DNA of 64,000 bases, from positions 1,054,001 through 1,118,000 of the forward strand of contig CAWIMB010000002.1 in assembly GCA_963837155.1 (NCBI GenBank), in the 5' to 3' direction. The notes beneath the pieces are model-generated. The model was not told the origin of the DNA and made no database searches. It saw only the letters and a list, made by a program, of their open reading frames with translations. Below, piece by piece: positions 51,188-59,719 of this stretch. A program made the translations under genes and the position numbers. Source of the DNA: DASQHW01 sp963837155. GTDB lineage: Bacteria; Actinomycetota; Acidimicrobiia; IMCC26256; PALSA-610. How positions within the stretch are numbered: the stretch's first letter is position 1; the number at the start of each line of letters is the position of its first letter.

Positions 51188-51817
51188 ATGGGTGTGGCGC
51201 TGCGAGCAGGGATCGCCCTCGGGGCAGCGGTCGCGTTCCTCGTGATCGCCTGCGGCTGGCGCATGGTGTTGCAGCGACGCTGGACAGGATCGACCGGGTT
51301 CGTGCTCGGTCGCTTCGGGAAGACGCCGGCCGAGCGCCTCGTCGCCCTGATGATGGCGATGAGCGCAGGAGGCATCGCGGTTGCGATCGGCGCCGGGCTC
51401 GCGGGCAACCCGCTCGGCGGCGCGGAACCTGTCAACGGCGCGATCGTCGCGGCGGCGATCGCGGCGGCCCTGATCGCGATCGCCTCGACGTTCTGGGCGC
51501 AGCTCGCGATGGGTGCATCGTGGCGCATCGGCCTCGACCGCACCGAGCAGACCGAGCTCGTGACGGGCGGCCCCTTCCAGTATGTGCGGAATCCGATCTA
51601 CACGTCGATGGCGCTGTTCACCGGCGCGTTGTGCGCGCTGTTGCCTGGGCCCGCGATGGCTGTGAGCGCGGCGGCGCTGCTCATCGGTGTCGAAGTCGTC
51701 GTGCGACGGGTCGAGGAACCGTGGCTGCGCGAGCGCCACGAACCGGCGTACACACGTTGGGCCCGCCGGGCGGGCCGGTTCGTGCCCGGCCTCGGCGTGG
51801 CGCGGCCACACGTGTGA
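51188..51817 (+). CDS. Isoprenylcysteine carboxyl methyltransferase-like membrane protein
   Basis: The 209-aa protein starts MGVALRAGIALGAAVAFLVI and has four to five membrane segments. The ICMT/PEMT C-terminal pattern is present: GGPFQYVRNPIYTSMALFTG, then VRRVEEPWLRERHEPAYTRW and RRAGRFVPGLG. These enzymes use S-adenosylmethionine to methylate carboxyl or lipid groups. The strong promoter with an overlapping palindrome suggests tight regulation. It ends before a bidirectional terminator. Confidence 0.85.
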   Translation: MGVALRAGIALGAAVAFLVIACGWRMVLQRRWTGSTGFVLGRFGKTPAERLVALMMAMSAGGIAVAIGAGLAGNPLGGAEPVNGAIVAAAIAAALIAIASTFWAQLAMGASWRIGLDRTEQTELVTGGPFQYVRNPIYTSMALFTGALCALLPGPAMAVSAAALLIGVEVVVRRVEEPWLRERHEPAYTRWARRAGRFVPGLGVARPHV

Positions 51818-51820
51818 CGC

Positions 51821-51856
51821 GAAAGAAGCCCCCGGTCGCAACCGAGGGCCTCTTTC
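51821..51856. terminator. Bidirectional intrinsic terminator
   Basis: GAAAGA...TCTTTC closes a GCCC/GGGC and CGGT/ACCG stem around CGCA. The arms end in A-rich and T-rich runs on each strand, so it can act in both directions. It separates the ICMT gene (ends 51817) from the convergent membrane protein (ends 51873). Confidence 0.75.
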
Positions 51857-51872
51857 GATTGGGGGGAACTTG

Positions 51873-52271
51873 TCAAGCGGCCGCGGGAACGGCGTTGTTC
51901 CAGGTCCGCTTCTCGCTGTACTGGTAGTTCGTGATCAGGCTCACCGCGAGCACCGCGATGCCGGCCACGATGTAGAACACGGCCAGACCAGTGTCGCTGT
52001 CGCGGAAGTCGAGCGCGAACGGCGAGATGATCAGCAGAGCTGCGGCCAGGTAGTCGCCACCGCTGTGCACGGTGAACGGCAACACCTTCTTCACGCCGAG
52101 CGGGTACTTCGTCAGCATGCTGACGAGCAAGACGACGGCGCCGACGACCACACCGACGGCGACGGCCTTGCCGCTCGCGCCGGAGGCGATCGCCACGATG
52201 ATCAGAGCGAAGCCGACTGCGTAGTCGGCGATGGCGTGGAACCACGCCGGAAGCACACGCACGAGCGACAC
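51873..52271 (-). CDS. Small four-helix membrane protein
   Basis: The 132-aa protein starts MSLVRVLPAWFHAIADYAVG. Four hydrophobic segments are seen: YAVGFALIIVAIASG, VAVGVVVGAVVLLVSML, GGDYLAAALLIISPFAL and AVFYIVAGIAVLAVSLI. The short loops include a Lys-Lys pair (GVKKVLPFTVHSGGDY). No motif points to a function. Intact. Copy C of the repeat lies 152 bp upstream of its start, on the other strand. Confidence 0.7.
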   Translation of the reverse strand: MSLVRVLPAWFHAIADYAVGFALIIVAIASGASGKAVAVGVVVGAVVLLVSMLTKYPLGVKKVLPFTVHSGGDYLAAALLIISPFALDFRDSDTGLAVFYIVAGIAVLAVSLITNYQYSEKRTWNNAVPAAA

Positions 52272-52422
52272 GATGATCTCCTTAACGATTGGTCGACTCC
52301 GGCTGCGCCTCCCCTTCGGTCGGCTCCGCCTTCGTCTCGTTGAATCCCACTACTTTTGAACGGTCGGGGGTTCTTCGAAGCGGCCGCCGCAGTTGGATGA
52401 CTGAGCCGAGCGAACGCGAGCC

Positions 52423-52484
52423 GGTATCCCGGCGAGCAGCGAGGCGGGGCCGAGCGGCCCGTCGCCGAAGGCGACAAGAGCGGA
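52423..52484 (+). repeat. Intergenic multi-hairpin repeat, copy C
   Basis: 62-bp copy: GGTATCC start, GGGCC-GAGC-GGCCC and GTCGCC-GAA-GGCGAC stems, ending CAAGAGCGGA. Relative to copies A and B the third stem has a paired change (G-C to T-A), which keeps the hairpin. It is 19 bp before the phosphotransferase start. Confidence 0.8.
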
Positions 52485-52503
52485 AGATGAAAGACTCGGG
52501 AAC

Positions 52504-53540
52504 GTGACCCAGCCGCCGCTCGTCGATGCCGAACGCCTGGCGGCTTGGATGGATCGAGCAGGAACTCGAGTCCGGCGCGGGCATCGACGTCGAACGCATC
52601 ACCACTGGTCACTCGAACGAGGTCTTCCGTGTGACGCGCGGGAGCAGCGTGTTCGTGTTGCGGCGCCCGCCCCGCACGCCGCTGTCGCCGACCGCCCACG
52701 ACATGGCACGCGAGTTCCGGTTGTTGCACGCGTTTGACGGCCGTTCGCCGGTTCCGGTGCCCCGTCCCGTAGCGCTCTGCACCGATCGCGAGGTGATCGG
52801 CGCGCCCTTCTATCTCATGGATCCGGTGGACGGCGTTGTCGTGCGCGAGCGCATCCCGCCGCCGCTCGACGCCGATCCGGGCGCGCCCCGTGCCTGCGCG
52901 TATGCACTCATGGATGCGCTCGCCGGCATTCACGCCTTCGACTGGAAGCACGGCGGCCTCGACGGCTTCGGCAAGCCCGAGGGGTATCTCGAGCGACAAG
53001 TGCCGCGGTGGCTCGGTCAGCTCGAGCGCTACAAGACACGAGCGCTGCCCGAGGTCGACGAAGCCGGCCGCTGGTTGGAAGCGCATACGCCGCCGATGCA
53101 GCCACCGGCAGTGATCCACGGCGACTACAAGCTCGACAACGTGATGTTCGCACCGCGCCTGCCGGTCGAGCTCGTCGCAGTTGTCGACTGGGAGCAGTCC
53201 ACGATCGGCGACCCGCTCGTCGACGTCGGCTGGGTGATCGGGCTGTGGGTCGAAGCAGGGGAGGCGCCGGGGCCGTCGGGCGCGTCGCCGTTCGACGCGA
53301 ACGCCGATGTGCCGACGCGCGCGGAGTTGATCAAGCGCTACGGCGACTCGGCCGATCGCGACCTCACGCACCTCGCGTTCTACTGCGTGCTCGGACTGTT
53401 CAAGCTCGCGTGCGTGATGGAGGGCTCGTACGCCGCGCTTCAAAGCCGGAACGAGCGACGACGCGTACTTCGCCGCGCTCGAACACGGCGTCCCCGGGCT
53501 CGCGCATCGCGCCCTCGAGTTCGCGCACGGCCGCCTGTGA
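52504..53540 (+). CDS. Aminoglycoside phosphotransferase-like (APH) protein (frameshifted twice)
   Basis: The composite is about 345 residues. It starts at the GTG at 52504 (VTQPPLVDAERLAAW). An ATGG duplication at about 52550 shifts to IEQELESGAGIDVERI. Kinase-like features are VIHGDYKLDNVMFAP (catalytic Asp, HGDxxxxN) and VVDWEQSTIGDPLVDVGWVI (metal DxE). Removing one C near 53448 gives QSGTSDDAYFAALEHGVPGL, ending at TGA 53538-53540. Such APH homologues in actinomycetes often act on acyl-CoA pathway substrates. It is coupled to the nitrobindin gene by a GTGA overlap. Confidence 0.85.
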
Positions 53541-54019
53541 ACGAGGTCCATGCCGAACTGGTGCCACTCGCGTTTCTTCTCGGCGTGTGGGAAGGCGATG
53601 GCGAGGGCGACTACCCGACCGTGCAGCCGTTCCGATACCGCGACCGCACTGCGTTCACCCACGACGGCCGCCCGTTTCTCTTCTACGAACAACGAACCTG
53701 GCGGACGGGTCCTGACGGCACCGAAATGCCGTCGCATACCGAGCTCGGCATGCTGCGCGGTTACGCGGACGGCCAGGTCGAGGCCGTCATCACGCAGACC
53801 ACCCGCACGGCGGAGGCTGCGATTGGTTCCGCGCACGGGCACCGGCTCGAGCTGCAACCCCATGCGATCGCGCAGGCGCCGAGTGCGAAACCCGTCGCCG
53901 GCTTGTGGCGCGTGTATGAGCTCGACGGCGATGTGCTGCACGTCACCGTCGATATGGCGGCGATGGGGTTGGCGCGCGGCTTCCACCTCGACGCTCGCCT
54001 GCGACGCGTCGACGACTGA
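53537..54019 (+). CDS. Nitrobindin-like heme-binding beta-barrel protein (FABP family)
   Basis: The 160-aa protein starts at the GTG at 53537 (MNEVHAELVPLAFLLGVWEG). The nitrobindin/THAP4 pattern is clear: LGVWEGDGEGDYPTVQPFRY and PSHTELGMLRGYADGQVEAV, then GLWRVYELDGDVLHVTVDMA. These bind heme and nitric oxide. The apparent fusion to the phosphotransferase in one open frame is an artefact of the frameshift upstream. Confidence 0.88.
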   Translation: MNEVHAELVPLAFLLGVWEGDGEGDYPTVQPFRYRDRTAFTHDGRPFLFYEQRTWRTGPDGTEMPSHTELGMLRGYADGQVEAVITQTTRTAEAAIGSAHGHRLELQPHAIAQAPSAKPVAGLWRVYELDGDVLHVTVDMAAMGLARGFHLDARLRRVDD

Positions 54020-54595
54020 TCAGGGCGCGCGCGTCGCGGCGTCGAGCACTGCGACCACGCCACGCGCCCGCGCCTCGTCCGGCGGCACGTGGATACCGGA
54101 TTGCAGTAACGCGAGCACGATGGTCTCCAGACCAAGCGCGAGGGTCGTGGGGTCCACATCGGCGCGCGCGTTGCCCTCGCGCTGCGCCGCCGCGAGCTCG
54201 CTCGCGAGCTGATCACGGAGGTCGGCCAGCGACGGCAGCTCGAGCAGTTGCGGGAGGACTTCGGGCTCCTGGGCGGCGAGCACCCGCCGGGCCAGCGGGT
54301 ACTCGGGCAAGAGCGCAAACAGACGGGACGGCATCGAGAGCCACCGCTCGCCGAGCGGGCCGCTGCCGTCGCGCGGCGGCCGGGCCCGCTCGATCAGCGC
54401 GGCGGCGTCGTCGTCGACGGCGGCTCGGAACAGGGCTTCCTTGTTCGGGAAGTACGCGTAGACCGCGGCGGGGGTGAGTCCGGCCTCGCGGGCGATATCG
54501 GAGACCGAGGTCCGGCGGTAGCCCTCGGCCGCGAACCGGCGCACGGCGGTCTCCAGCAGCCGGCCCCGGGTGCGTTCGCCTTTGGTCAGCGCCAT
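54020..54595 (-). CDS. TetR-family transcription regulator
   Basis: The 191-aa protein starts MALTKGERTRGRLLETAVRR at the ATG at 54595. HTH region VSDIAREAGLTPAAVYAYFP is typical of TetR. The C-terminal ligand domain is longer (RPPRDGSGPLGERWLSMPSR ...). It is divergent from the diiron oxygenase gene, with a palindrome in the 87-bp gap, and is probably its repressor. It is immediately convergent with the nitrobindin gene. Confidence 0.92.
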   Translation of the reverse strand: MALTKGERTRGRLLETAVRRFAAEGYRRTSVSDIAREAGLTPAAVYAYFPNKEALFRAAVDDDAAALIERARPPRDGSGPLGERWLSMPSRLFALLPEYPLARRVLAAQEPEVLPQLLELPSLADLRDQLASELAAAQREGNARADVDPTTLALGLETIVLALLQSGIHVPPDEARARGVVAVLDAATRAP

Positions 54596-54629
54596 TGCCA
54601 CGGCCCGGATTGTAGAAGGGCCTGGATGG

Positions 54630-54653
54630 GTATTCGACGATATGAAAGAATAC
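54630..54653. promoter_or_regulatory. TetR operator candidate
   Basis: GTATTC and GAATAC arms 12 nt apart, in an AT-rich patch between the divergent TetR (start 54595) and diiron oxygenase (start 54683) genes. Confidence 0.5.
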
Positions 54654-54682
54654 GAAGAATCGTTGATTCCGAGGGAGTGGCC

Positions 54683-55597
54683 ATGACCACCGTCGACACT
54701 CGCGTCAACCGCCTCAACGACGTCTCCGCCCGCCAGCTCCGCGAACCCGAAGCCGAGTTCGACTGGGCTTCGCTCGGACGCGGCCGCCTGTTGAGTGACG
54801 ACCTGCTCTCGGTGGCGGGACTCGACCTCGAGCTCACCGACGAGCAGAAGGTGAAGCTGTCGCGCGAGGAGGTCGCGTCGATGCTGGCCGTCGGGATCCG
54901 GTTCGAGGCCGTGCTCGACGCCGCGTTCTCGCTGCAGCTCGCGTTCGCGCAGAAGCTCGACGATCCCCGCCACGTGTACATGCTCCACGAGATCGGCGAG
55001 GAGACGCGCCACCAGCGCGCGTTCTTACGGCTGCGCGAGCAGATCGCGCCCACCGCCGAGAATCCCTTCGACGACCCGCGCGTGCGGTTCTTCATCAACT
55101 TCATGATCCGCATCCTCGTGCGGAGCCCGGCGTTGTTCTGCGTGATGCTGCTCGCCGGTGAAGAGATCCCCGACCTGTTCCAGAAGCTCGCGGCCGAGGA
55201 TCCCGAGACCGATCCCGTATTGCGCGCAGTGAACAAGTACCACCGCGCCGAAGAAGCCCGCCACCTCGCGTTCGCGCGCGGATGGTGCTGCCGGAGTACT
55301 GGGACCGCGCCGGGAAGATCGAACGCGCACGCGTGCGCTACGTCGCGCCGCGTCAGATCAAGATGCTGTTCGGCATCATGGTGCACCCCGGCGTGTACCG
55401 CTCGGTCGGGCTCCCGGGGTTCGAGACCTGGCGCGCCGTCAACAAGACCCCGCACCGACTCGCGCTCCGGTACGCGGCGACCCGGCCGATCCTCGAGACA
55501 CTCGTTGATGTCGGTGCGGTGCGCGGCAAGCGCATCCCGAAGGGCTGGCAGGAGCTCTGCGGCGTCGACCGCGCGCGGCGCGCCGGTCAATCCTTGA
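54683..55597 (+). CDS. AurF-type diiron oxygenase (frameshifted near 55275 and near the 3' end)
   Basis: The composite is about 304 residues from the ATG at 54683 with a GAGGGAG site. The diiron carboxylate motifs HEIGEETRHQRAF and NKYHRAEEARHLAFAR carry two Glu and two His pairs. Removing one base in CGCGCGGATG near 55275 gives FARMVLPEYWDRAGKIERAR and RYVAPRQIKMLFGIMVHPGV. A second indel near 55580 gives the natural end VDRARRPVNP at 55597. AurF-like proteins oxidise amines or similar groups. Control by the divergent TetR is likely. Confidence 0.85.
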   Translation: MTTVDTRVNRLNDVSARQLREPEAEFDWASLGRGRLLSDDLLSVAGLDLELTDEQKVKLSREEVASMLAVGIRFEAVLDAAFSLQLAFAQKLDDPRHVYMLHEIGEETRHQRAFLRLREQIAPTAENPFDDPRVRFFINFMIRILVRSPALFCVMLLAGEEIPDLFQKLAAEDPETDPVLRAVNKYHRAEEARHLAFARGWCCRSTGTAPGRSNAHACATSRRVRSRCCSASWCTPACTARSGSRGSRPGAPSTRPRTDSRSGTRRPGRSSRHSLMSVRCAASASRRAGRSSAASTARGAPVNP

Positions 55598-56370
55598 GGT
55601 CGACGATCAGCGGCGCGTGGTCTGAGGGTCCGGTGCCCTTGCGCGCATTGCGGTCGACGACGGCCCACGTCACGCGCTCGGCCACCGGAGGCGTCGCGAG
55701 CACGTGGTCGATACGCATGCCGCGGTGCTGGTGGAAGTCGCCGGCGCGGTAGTCCCAGTACGTGTAGAGCCGGTCCTGGTCGGGATACACGCGGCGGAAC
55801 GTGTCTTCGAATCCCCATTCCTGTAACCGCGTGACCGCCTTGCGCTCGGGCTCGGTGACGTGCGTCGAGCCGACGAACGCCTTCGGGTCCCACACGTCGC
55901 GATCCGCCGGCGCAACGTTGAAGTCGCCGCACACGACGAGTGGATCACTGGGGGAGTACTGACTGGTGAGCCACTCGTCCATCGTCGAGAGCCACACGCA
56001 GCTTGCGCTCGTAGAAGTCGGTGCCGACCTCGCGCCCGTTTGGCACGTACACCGTGATGAACCGAATGCCGCCGCACGTCGCGGCGAGGACACGCGCGTC
56101 GCCCTCGTACGGATCGGCAACTTCCGGTCCGAACCCGTGCGAAGGTGCATCGATGCCGACGCGCGACAGGATCGCGACGCCGTTCCACTGTCCCTGACTG
56201 TGGTGCACCGATTCGTAGCCGAGGGAGGAGAACGACAGCGCCGGGAAATTCTTGTCTGCGGTCTTCGTCTCCTGGAGGCACAACACGTCGACGTCGGCGT
56301 AGCCGAGGAACTCCTCGATCCGCGGCAGCCGCATCTTCAGCGAGTTGACATTCCACGTAGCGATGCGCAT
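55587..56370 (-). CDS. xthA: Exodeoxyribonuclease III (frameshifted near 55990)
   Basis: The composite is about 260 residues. It starts at the ATG at 56370 (MRIATWNVNSLKMRLPRIEE). Metal-binding Glu lies in LCLQETKTADKNFPALSFSS, and the catalytic Asp and Asn in VVCGDFNVAPADRDVWDPKA. The C-terminal GMRIDHVLATPPVAER and GPSDHAPLIVDL carry the last metal/phosphate residues. The first frame ends KLRVALDDGRV; the second frame supplies VWLSTMDEWLTSQ. It is an AP endonuclease/3'-exonuclease in base-excision repair. It overlaps the diiron oxygenase end by 11 bp. Confidence 0.92.
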
Positions 56371-56382
56371 GCGCCGCGCACC

Positions 56383-56710
56383 CTACCCGCCCGCTTCACC
56401 CACATAGCCGGGGTTCGCGACCAGGAGTTTCGCGCGCACGGATGCGCGCGACTTGGGCGCCAATCTCGTCGAGCCGGTCGTCGAGCGATCCGTCCCGAAT
56501 GCGCGCCGCCAGCTCCCGCTCCGACGCACGGTCTCGTTCGAACGTCTCGACGACGGGCCCCTGCTGCAACTCACGCTCGACCATCCCGAGCGCGTTGATC
56601 GCGACGCGGGTGTGGAACTGCACGCGGCCCTCGGTCGCGGACATCACGTCCCGCTCGAGGAACTCACGCACCGCCTGTACGAGCTCGGCGGCAGTCGGAC
56701 GGTCCTGCAT
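56383..56710 (-). CDS. DUF6285 domain protein (frameshifted at its 3' end)
   Basis: About 109 residues, starting MQDRPTAAELVQAVREFLER at the ATG at 56710. It is mostly helical, with the conserved FHTRVAINALGMVERELQQG. One base is missing near 56428; the healed end is KLLVANPGYVGEAGG, stopping at 56383. DUF6285 proteins are found beside phosphotransferase and acyl-CoA genes in actinomycetes. Function unknown. The start is divergent from the sigma factor by 83 bp. Confidence 0.8.
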
Positions 56711-56793
56711 GCGATCGCTCCTCGGTGGCTGTTGTGGCTGGTCTCACCGGATGCTGTCGCGAACCGCGGCCGGCGAACGGCGAAGATTATGTG

Positions 56794-57354
56794 ATGGCTT
56801 CGGAGTCGGACGCGGCGGTCATCCGGGCGTCACTCGACGAGCCGGCCCGTTTTGGCGCGCTCTTCGACCGGCACGCAACCGTGCTGTTCCGGTATCTGGT
56901 GCGGCGCGTGGCGGTTGACGACGCCGAAGCGCTTCTCGGCGAGGTGTTCCGCATCGCCTTCGAGAAGCGCGCGACCTACGACTGCGAACGGCCCAACGCT
57001 CGGCCGTGGCTCTACGGGATCGCGACCAATCTGCTGGCGCGGCACCGGCGCAGCGAGGCGCGCCGGATGCACGCCACCGCACGTCTGCTTGCCCGAGAAC
57101 AACCCGCCGACGATCCAACGGAGCAGCTGGTGGCATCGCTCGACGCCGTGGAGCTCTGGCCCCACGTCGCCGATGCCGTCGCCCGGCTCCCCGAGGAGGA
57201 ACGAGACGCGCTGATCCTGTACGTGTGGGAGGAGCTCAGCTACGAGGAGATCGCGAGCGCGCTCGACGTGCCGGTGGGTACCGTGCGGTCGCGATTGAAC
57301 CGGGCCCGGCTGAGTTTGCGCGAACTTCGGGCGTCGATCGGGAGACAACAGTGA
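56794..57354 (+). CDS. ECF-type RNA polymerase sigma factor
   Basis: The 186-aa protein starts MASESDAAVIRASLDEPARF at the ATG at 56794. Region 2 (ALFDRHATVLFRYLVRRVAV ... RPNARPWLYGIATNLLARH) and region 4 (LPEEERDALILYVWEELSYE, EIASALDVPVGTVRSRLNRA) are present. Length and layout match ECF sigma factors. The next gene overlaps by 4 bp (GTGA), so that gene is its direct partner, though it is not a normal anti-sigma factor. Confidence 0.93.
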   Translation: MASESDAAVIRASLDEPARFGALFDRHATVLFRYLVRRVAVDDAEALLGEVFRIAFEKRATYDCERPNARPWLYGIATNLLARHRRSEARRMHATARLLAREQPADDPTEQLVASLDAVELWPHVADAVARLPEEERDALILYVWEELSYEEIASALDVPVGTVRSRLNRARLSLRELRASIGRQQ

Positions 57355-57941
57355 GCGACGACTTCGATCCGCTGCGGGCGCTACGGCCCGACCGGGTCCG
57401 GCCCGACGATCCCGCCGAGCCGACGATCTTCGCGCGCGAGAAGGAGCGACTGATGTCGACGATCGGTGAGACCGCGCCCGACGCGTCAGGCGTACTCCGC
57501 ATGCCCGACATCTATCCGCGCCTTGCGTACGAGGACGAGCGCGCCGCGCTCGAATATCTCGTGCGCGTCTTCCAACTCGCAGAGATTCGCGAGGCCCGCA
57601 CCGAGACCGACGAGAGCATGCTGTGCTGGCTTCGTGTCGGTGACGGTGTAGTGATGATCGGACACGCCAACGCCGAAGTGCACCGGATCCACAGCCCGCA
57701 CACGATCGGCAACACCACCGTGCAGATGATGGTGTACGTGCACGACATCGACGCGCATTACGCACACGCAGTCGCGGAAGGCGCCGAGATCACGATGCCG
57801 GTCCAGGACGCGTTCTACGGCGAGCGTCGATACGAGGCCACCGACCTCGAAGGCCACCGGTGGCACTTCGGTGAGCGCTTCGCAGACATCAAAGCACGGG
57901 GAGGCACCGTGCCCGACGACCCACAAGGCGGGAAGTCGTAG
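57351..57941 (+). CDS. VOC/glyoxalase-fold protein with anti-sigma-like N-terminus
   Basis: The 196-aa protein starts at the GTG at 57351. The first ~35 residues, DDFDPLRALRPDRVRPDD and AREKERLMSTI, look like the cytoplasmic head common to proteins encoded after ECF sigma genes in actinomycetes. But no membrane segment follows. Instead there is a VOC domain: MPDIYPRLAYEDERAALEYL, MMVYVHDIDAHYAHAVAEGA and TDLEGHRWHFGERF. It could sense a small ligand and release the sigma factor (inference), or be an enzyme in its regulon. Confidence 0.82.
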   Translation: MSDDFDPLRALRPDRVRPDDPAEPTIFAREKERLMSTIGETAPDASGVLRMPDIYPRLAYEDERAALEYLVRVFQLAEIREARTETDESMLCWLRVGDGVVMIGHANAEVHRIHSPHTIGNTTVQMMVYVHDIDAHYAHAVAEGAEITMPVQDAFYGERRYEATDLEGHRWHFGERFADIKARGGTVPDDPQGGKS

Positions 57942-57945
57942 TCGT

Positions 57946-59595
57946 TCAAGGAATTCCCGCGCGGCTGTTCGCGCGGCAACGGGTGCCCGCGTCGATGCTC
58001 TCTCGCAGCGTCTGTTGGGTCGGTTTTCGCAGGATGTCGGCGTCGCCCTCGAGGAGCGCCTTGCGGAAGTCTGGTTGTCGGACGAGCAGTCGTGCCGCGC
58101 ATGCGGCGAACGCACTCGAGACGTCTTGCTTGGCGAACGCGGCGGTGAGCGCGTCGCGGCCGGCGGCGAGCGAGATCGCCTCGCGAATGTTCGCGTCGTT
58201 GGGCGCTTCGGCTTGCGAGCCTGGATCGCACGACTCGAACACCGTCGTGTCGGCGGCGTCGTCGATCTTGGCGTTGGGCATCGTTTGCGTCCAGCGTCGG
58301 AGCACCGCGGCAAGATAGGAGTCGGCGCGGGCATTGCGTCCCGCGATCGACGCCCGGAGGCACGTGCGGTCACCGACCTCGTAGATCACCTCTGACCCGG
58401 CTGAGTACGCGTCGGCCGCCCGCAGCGCGGTACTCGGGCCGAGACGAGCGGCGAGTATCAGGTAGAGCGTGAAGTTGTCGAACGCATCCTCGTTGCCCAA
58501 TGCAGTCGTGACTTTGCTCTCGCCCGCGCCGAGTGCCGGAACCGGTGGGATTGTCGCTGCGTCGCCGACGGCAGTGGGATCGAGGTAGATCCTTGTCGAC
58601 GGTGTCGGTCCCGTCAGGGCGGCGTCGATCGCGGAATCCCCGTCCGTGGCTTCGAGCACGCGAATGACCTGCGGCCCGAAGATGTACGGAGCGCTGAAGA
58701 GCGTCTCCACGACCGCGGGAATGTGCGCCGTTCGCCGTCGTGCTTCGGTACCCGTCCGGGCCGAGAGCTCGCGGTAGGCGCGTTGGGCAGCCGGTGATTG
58801 TTCTGCGAGATACCGCTCCTGGATGCGCGTCGCGTCACCCTCGATCAACGCGCGCAACGCGTCCGACGATCCCGATTTCGACGCCAGCGCTCGCTTTTGG
58901 AGCTTCGTCAGATCGAAGTTCTGATCTTGCAGGACGTGGGTCAACTCATGAGCGAGCGTGACACGCGTCTCGATCGTCAACGGTCCGGTACCCCGCACGT
59001 AAATCTGCTTCGTGCCCGGGTCATAGAGCGCAAGCGTGTCCGCGGCGGTGGTGGTTGAGACTGCGTCGGCAAGATCGACGCCCGGACCCAACAACCCGGT
59101 CGACCGCAAGAGTGCGCCGGCCTGGTCGATCTGCTTTCGTTCCTTGATGAGTTGGGACTCGTTGACCGCGAACCGCTGCTCGAACGCCGGCGCGGGCAAG
59201 TAGTTCACCTTGACCGAGTGCTTGAACGTCAACCCGCGCAGCGCTTCGACCCGGCTCGCGATCGGTTCGACTCCATCGTCCCAATTCGTGGGAAAGCTCT
59301 TCCCGCGCGTGAACGCGAAGACGCCGACACTTCCGACGACGACAACGACCAGCATTGCGACAACCGCGAGCAACCGCTCCGAAGGAGCTCGGCGCGCGCG
59401 GCCGAGGACGGGAGCCGGAGCGACGCCGACGGGCCAGGCCGGATCGAACCCGACCGCGCTCGGCTCCTCGGCCGTGTGAAGCACCGGCTCCACACGGCGC
59501 GTACCCGAGTCCACGAGCGGCGTCGCTCCGCACTTCGGGCACGACGTTGCGGTTTGCGGAGCCCACTCGTTGCACGCCTCGCACAGCTTCACCAA
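57946..59595 (-). CDS. Membrane-anchored putative zinc metallopeptidase with N-terminal zinc ribbon
   Basis: The 549-aa protein starts MVKLCEACNEWAPQTATSCP. A zinc ribbon (CxxC at 5-8, CxxC at 19-22) is followed by one membrane segment (about 74-96). The outer part has TLAHELTHVLQDQNF with HELTH at 216-220, and ALIEGDATRIQERYL (about 246-260) as the likely third-ligand helix, which is a gluzincin-like arrangement. The rest is a large helical region. It is intact. A cytoplasmic zinc ribbon on a protease with an extracytoplasmic active site is unusual. Substrate unknown. Confidence 0.72.
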   Translation of the reverse strand: MVKLCEACNEWAPQTATSCPKCGATPLVDSGTRRVEPVLHTAEEPSAVGFDPAWPVGVAPAPVLGRARRAPSERLLAVVAMLVVVVVGSVGVFAFTRGKSFPTNWDDGVEPIASRVEALRGLTFKHSVKVNYLPAPAFEQRFAVNESQLIKERKQIDQAGALLRSTGLLGPGVDLADAVSTTTAADTLALYDPGTKQIYVRGTGPLTIETRVTLAHELTHVLQDQNFDLTKLQKRALASKSGSSDALRALIEGDATRIQERYLAEQSPAAQRAYRELSARTGTEARRRTAHIPAVVETLFSAPYIFGPQVIRVLEATDGDSAIDAALTGPTPSTRIYLDPTAVGDAATIPPVPALGAGESKVTTALGNEDAFDNFTLYLILAARLGPSTALRAADAYSAGSEVIYEVGDRTCLRASIAGRNARADSYLAAVLRRWTQTMPNAKIDDAADTTVFESCDPGSQAEAPNDANIREAISLAAGRDALTAAFAKQDVSSAFAACAARLLVRQPDFRKALLEGDADILRKPTQQTLRESIDAGTRCRANSRAGIP

Positions 59596-59719
59596 CCAGA
59601 TATCGGCCCCGCTGGCACAGACTCGATGGCGAATTCCTGCTCAACCCGCGGACTCGGTCCGGGGGCGGGCGCGCCAAGGTCGGCCCTCGCTGATGTGGCC
59701 TGTGACATGCTCTCGCCGC

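Noticed and set aside
52526..54019. Phosphotransferase/nitrobindin fusion
   Set aside because: One extra C near 53448 removes the natural stop; healed, the genes overlap by GTGA at 53537-53540.
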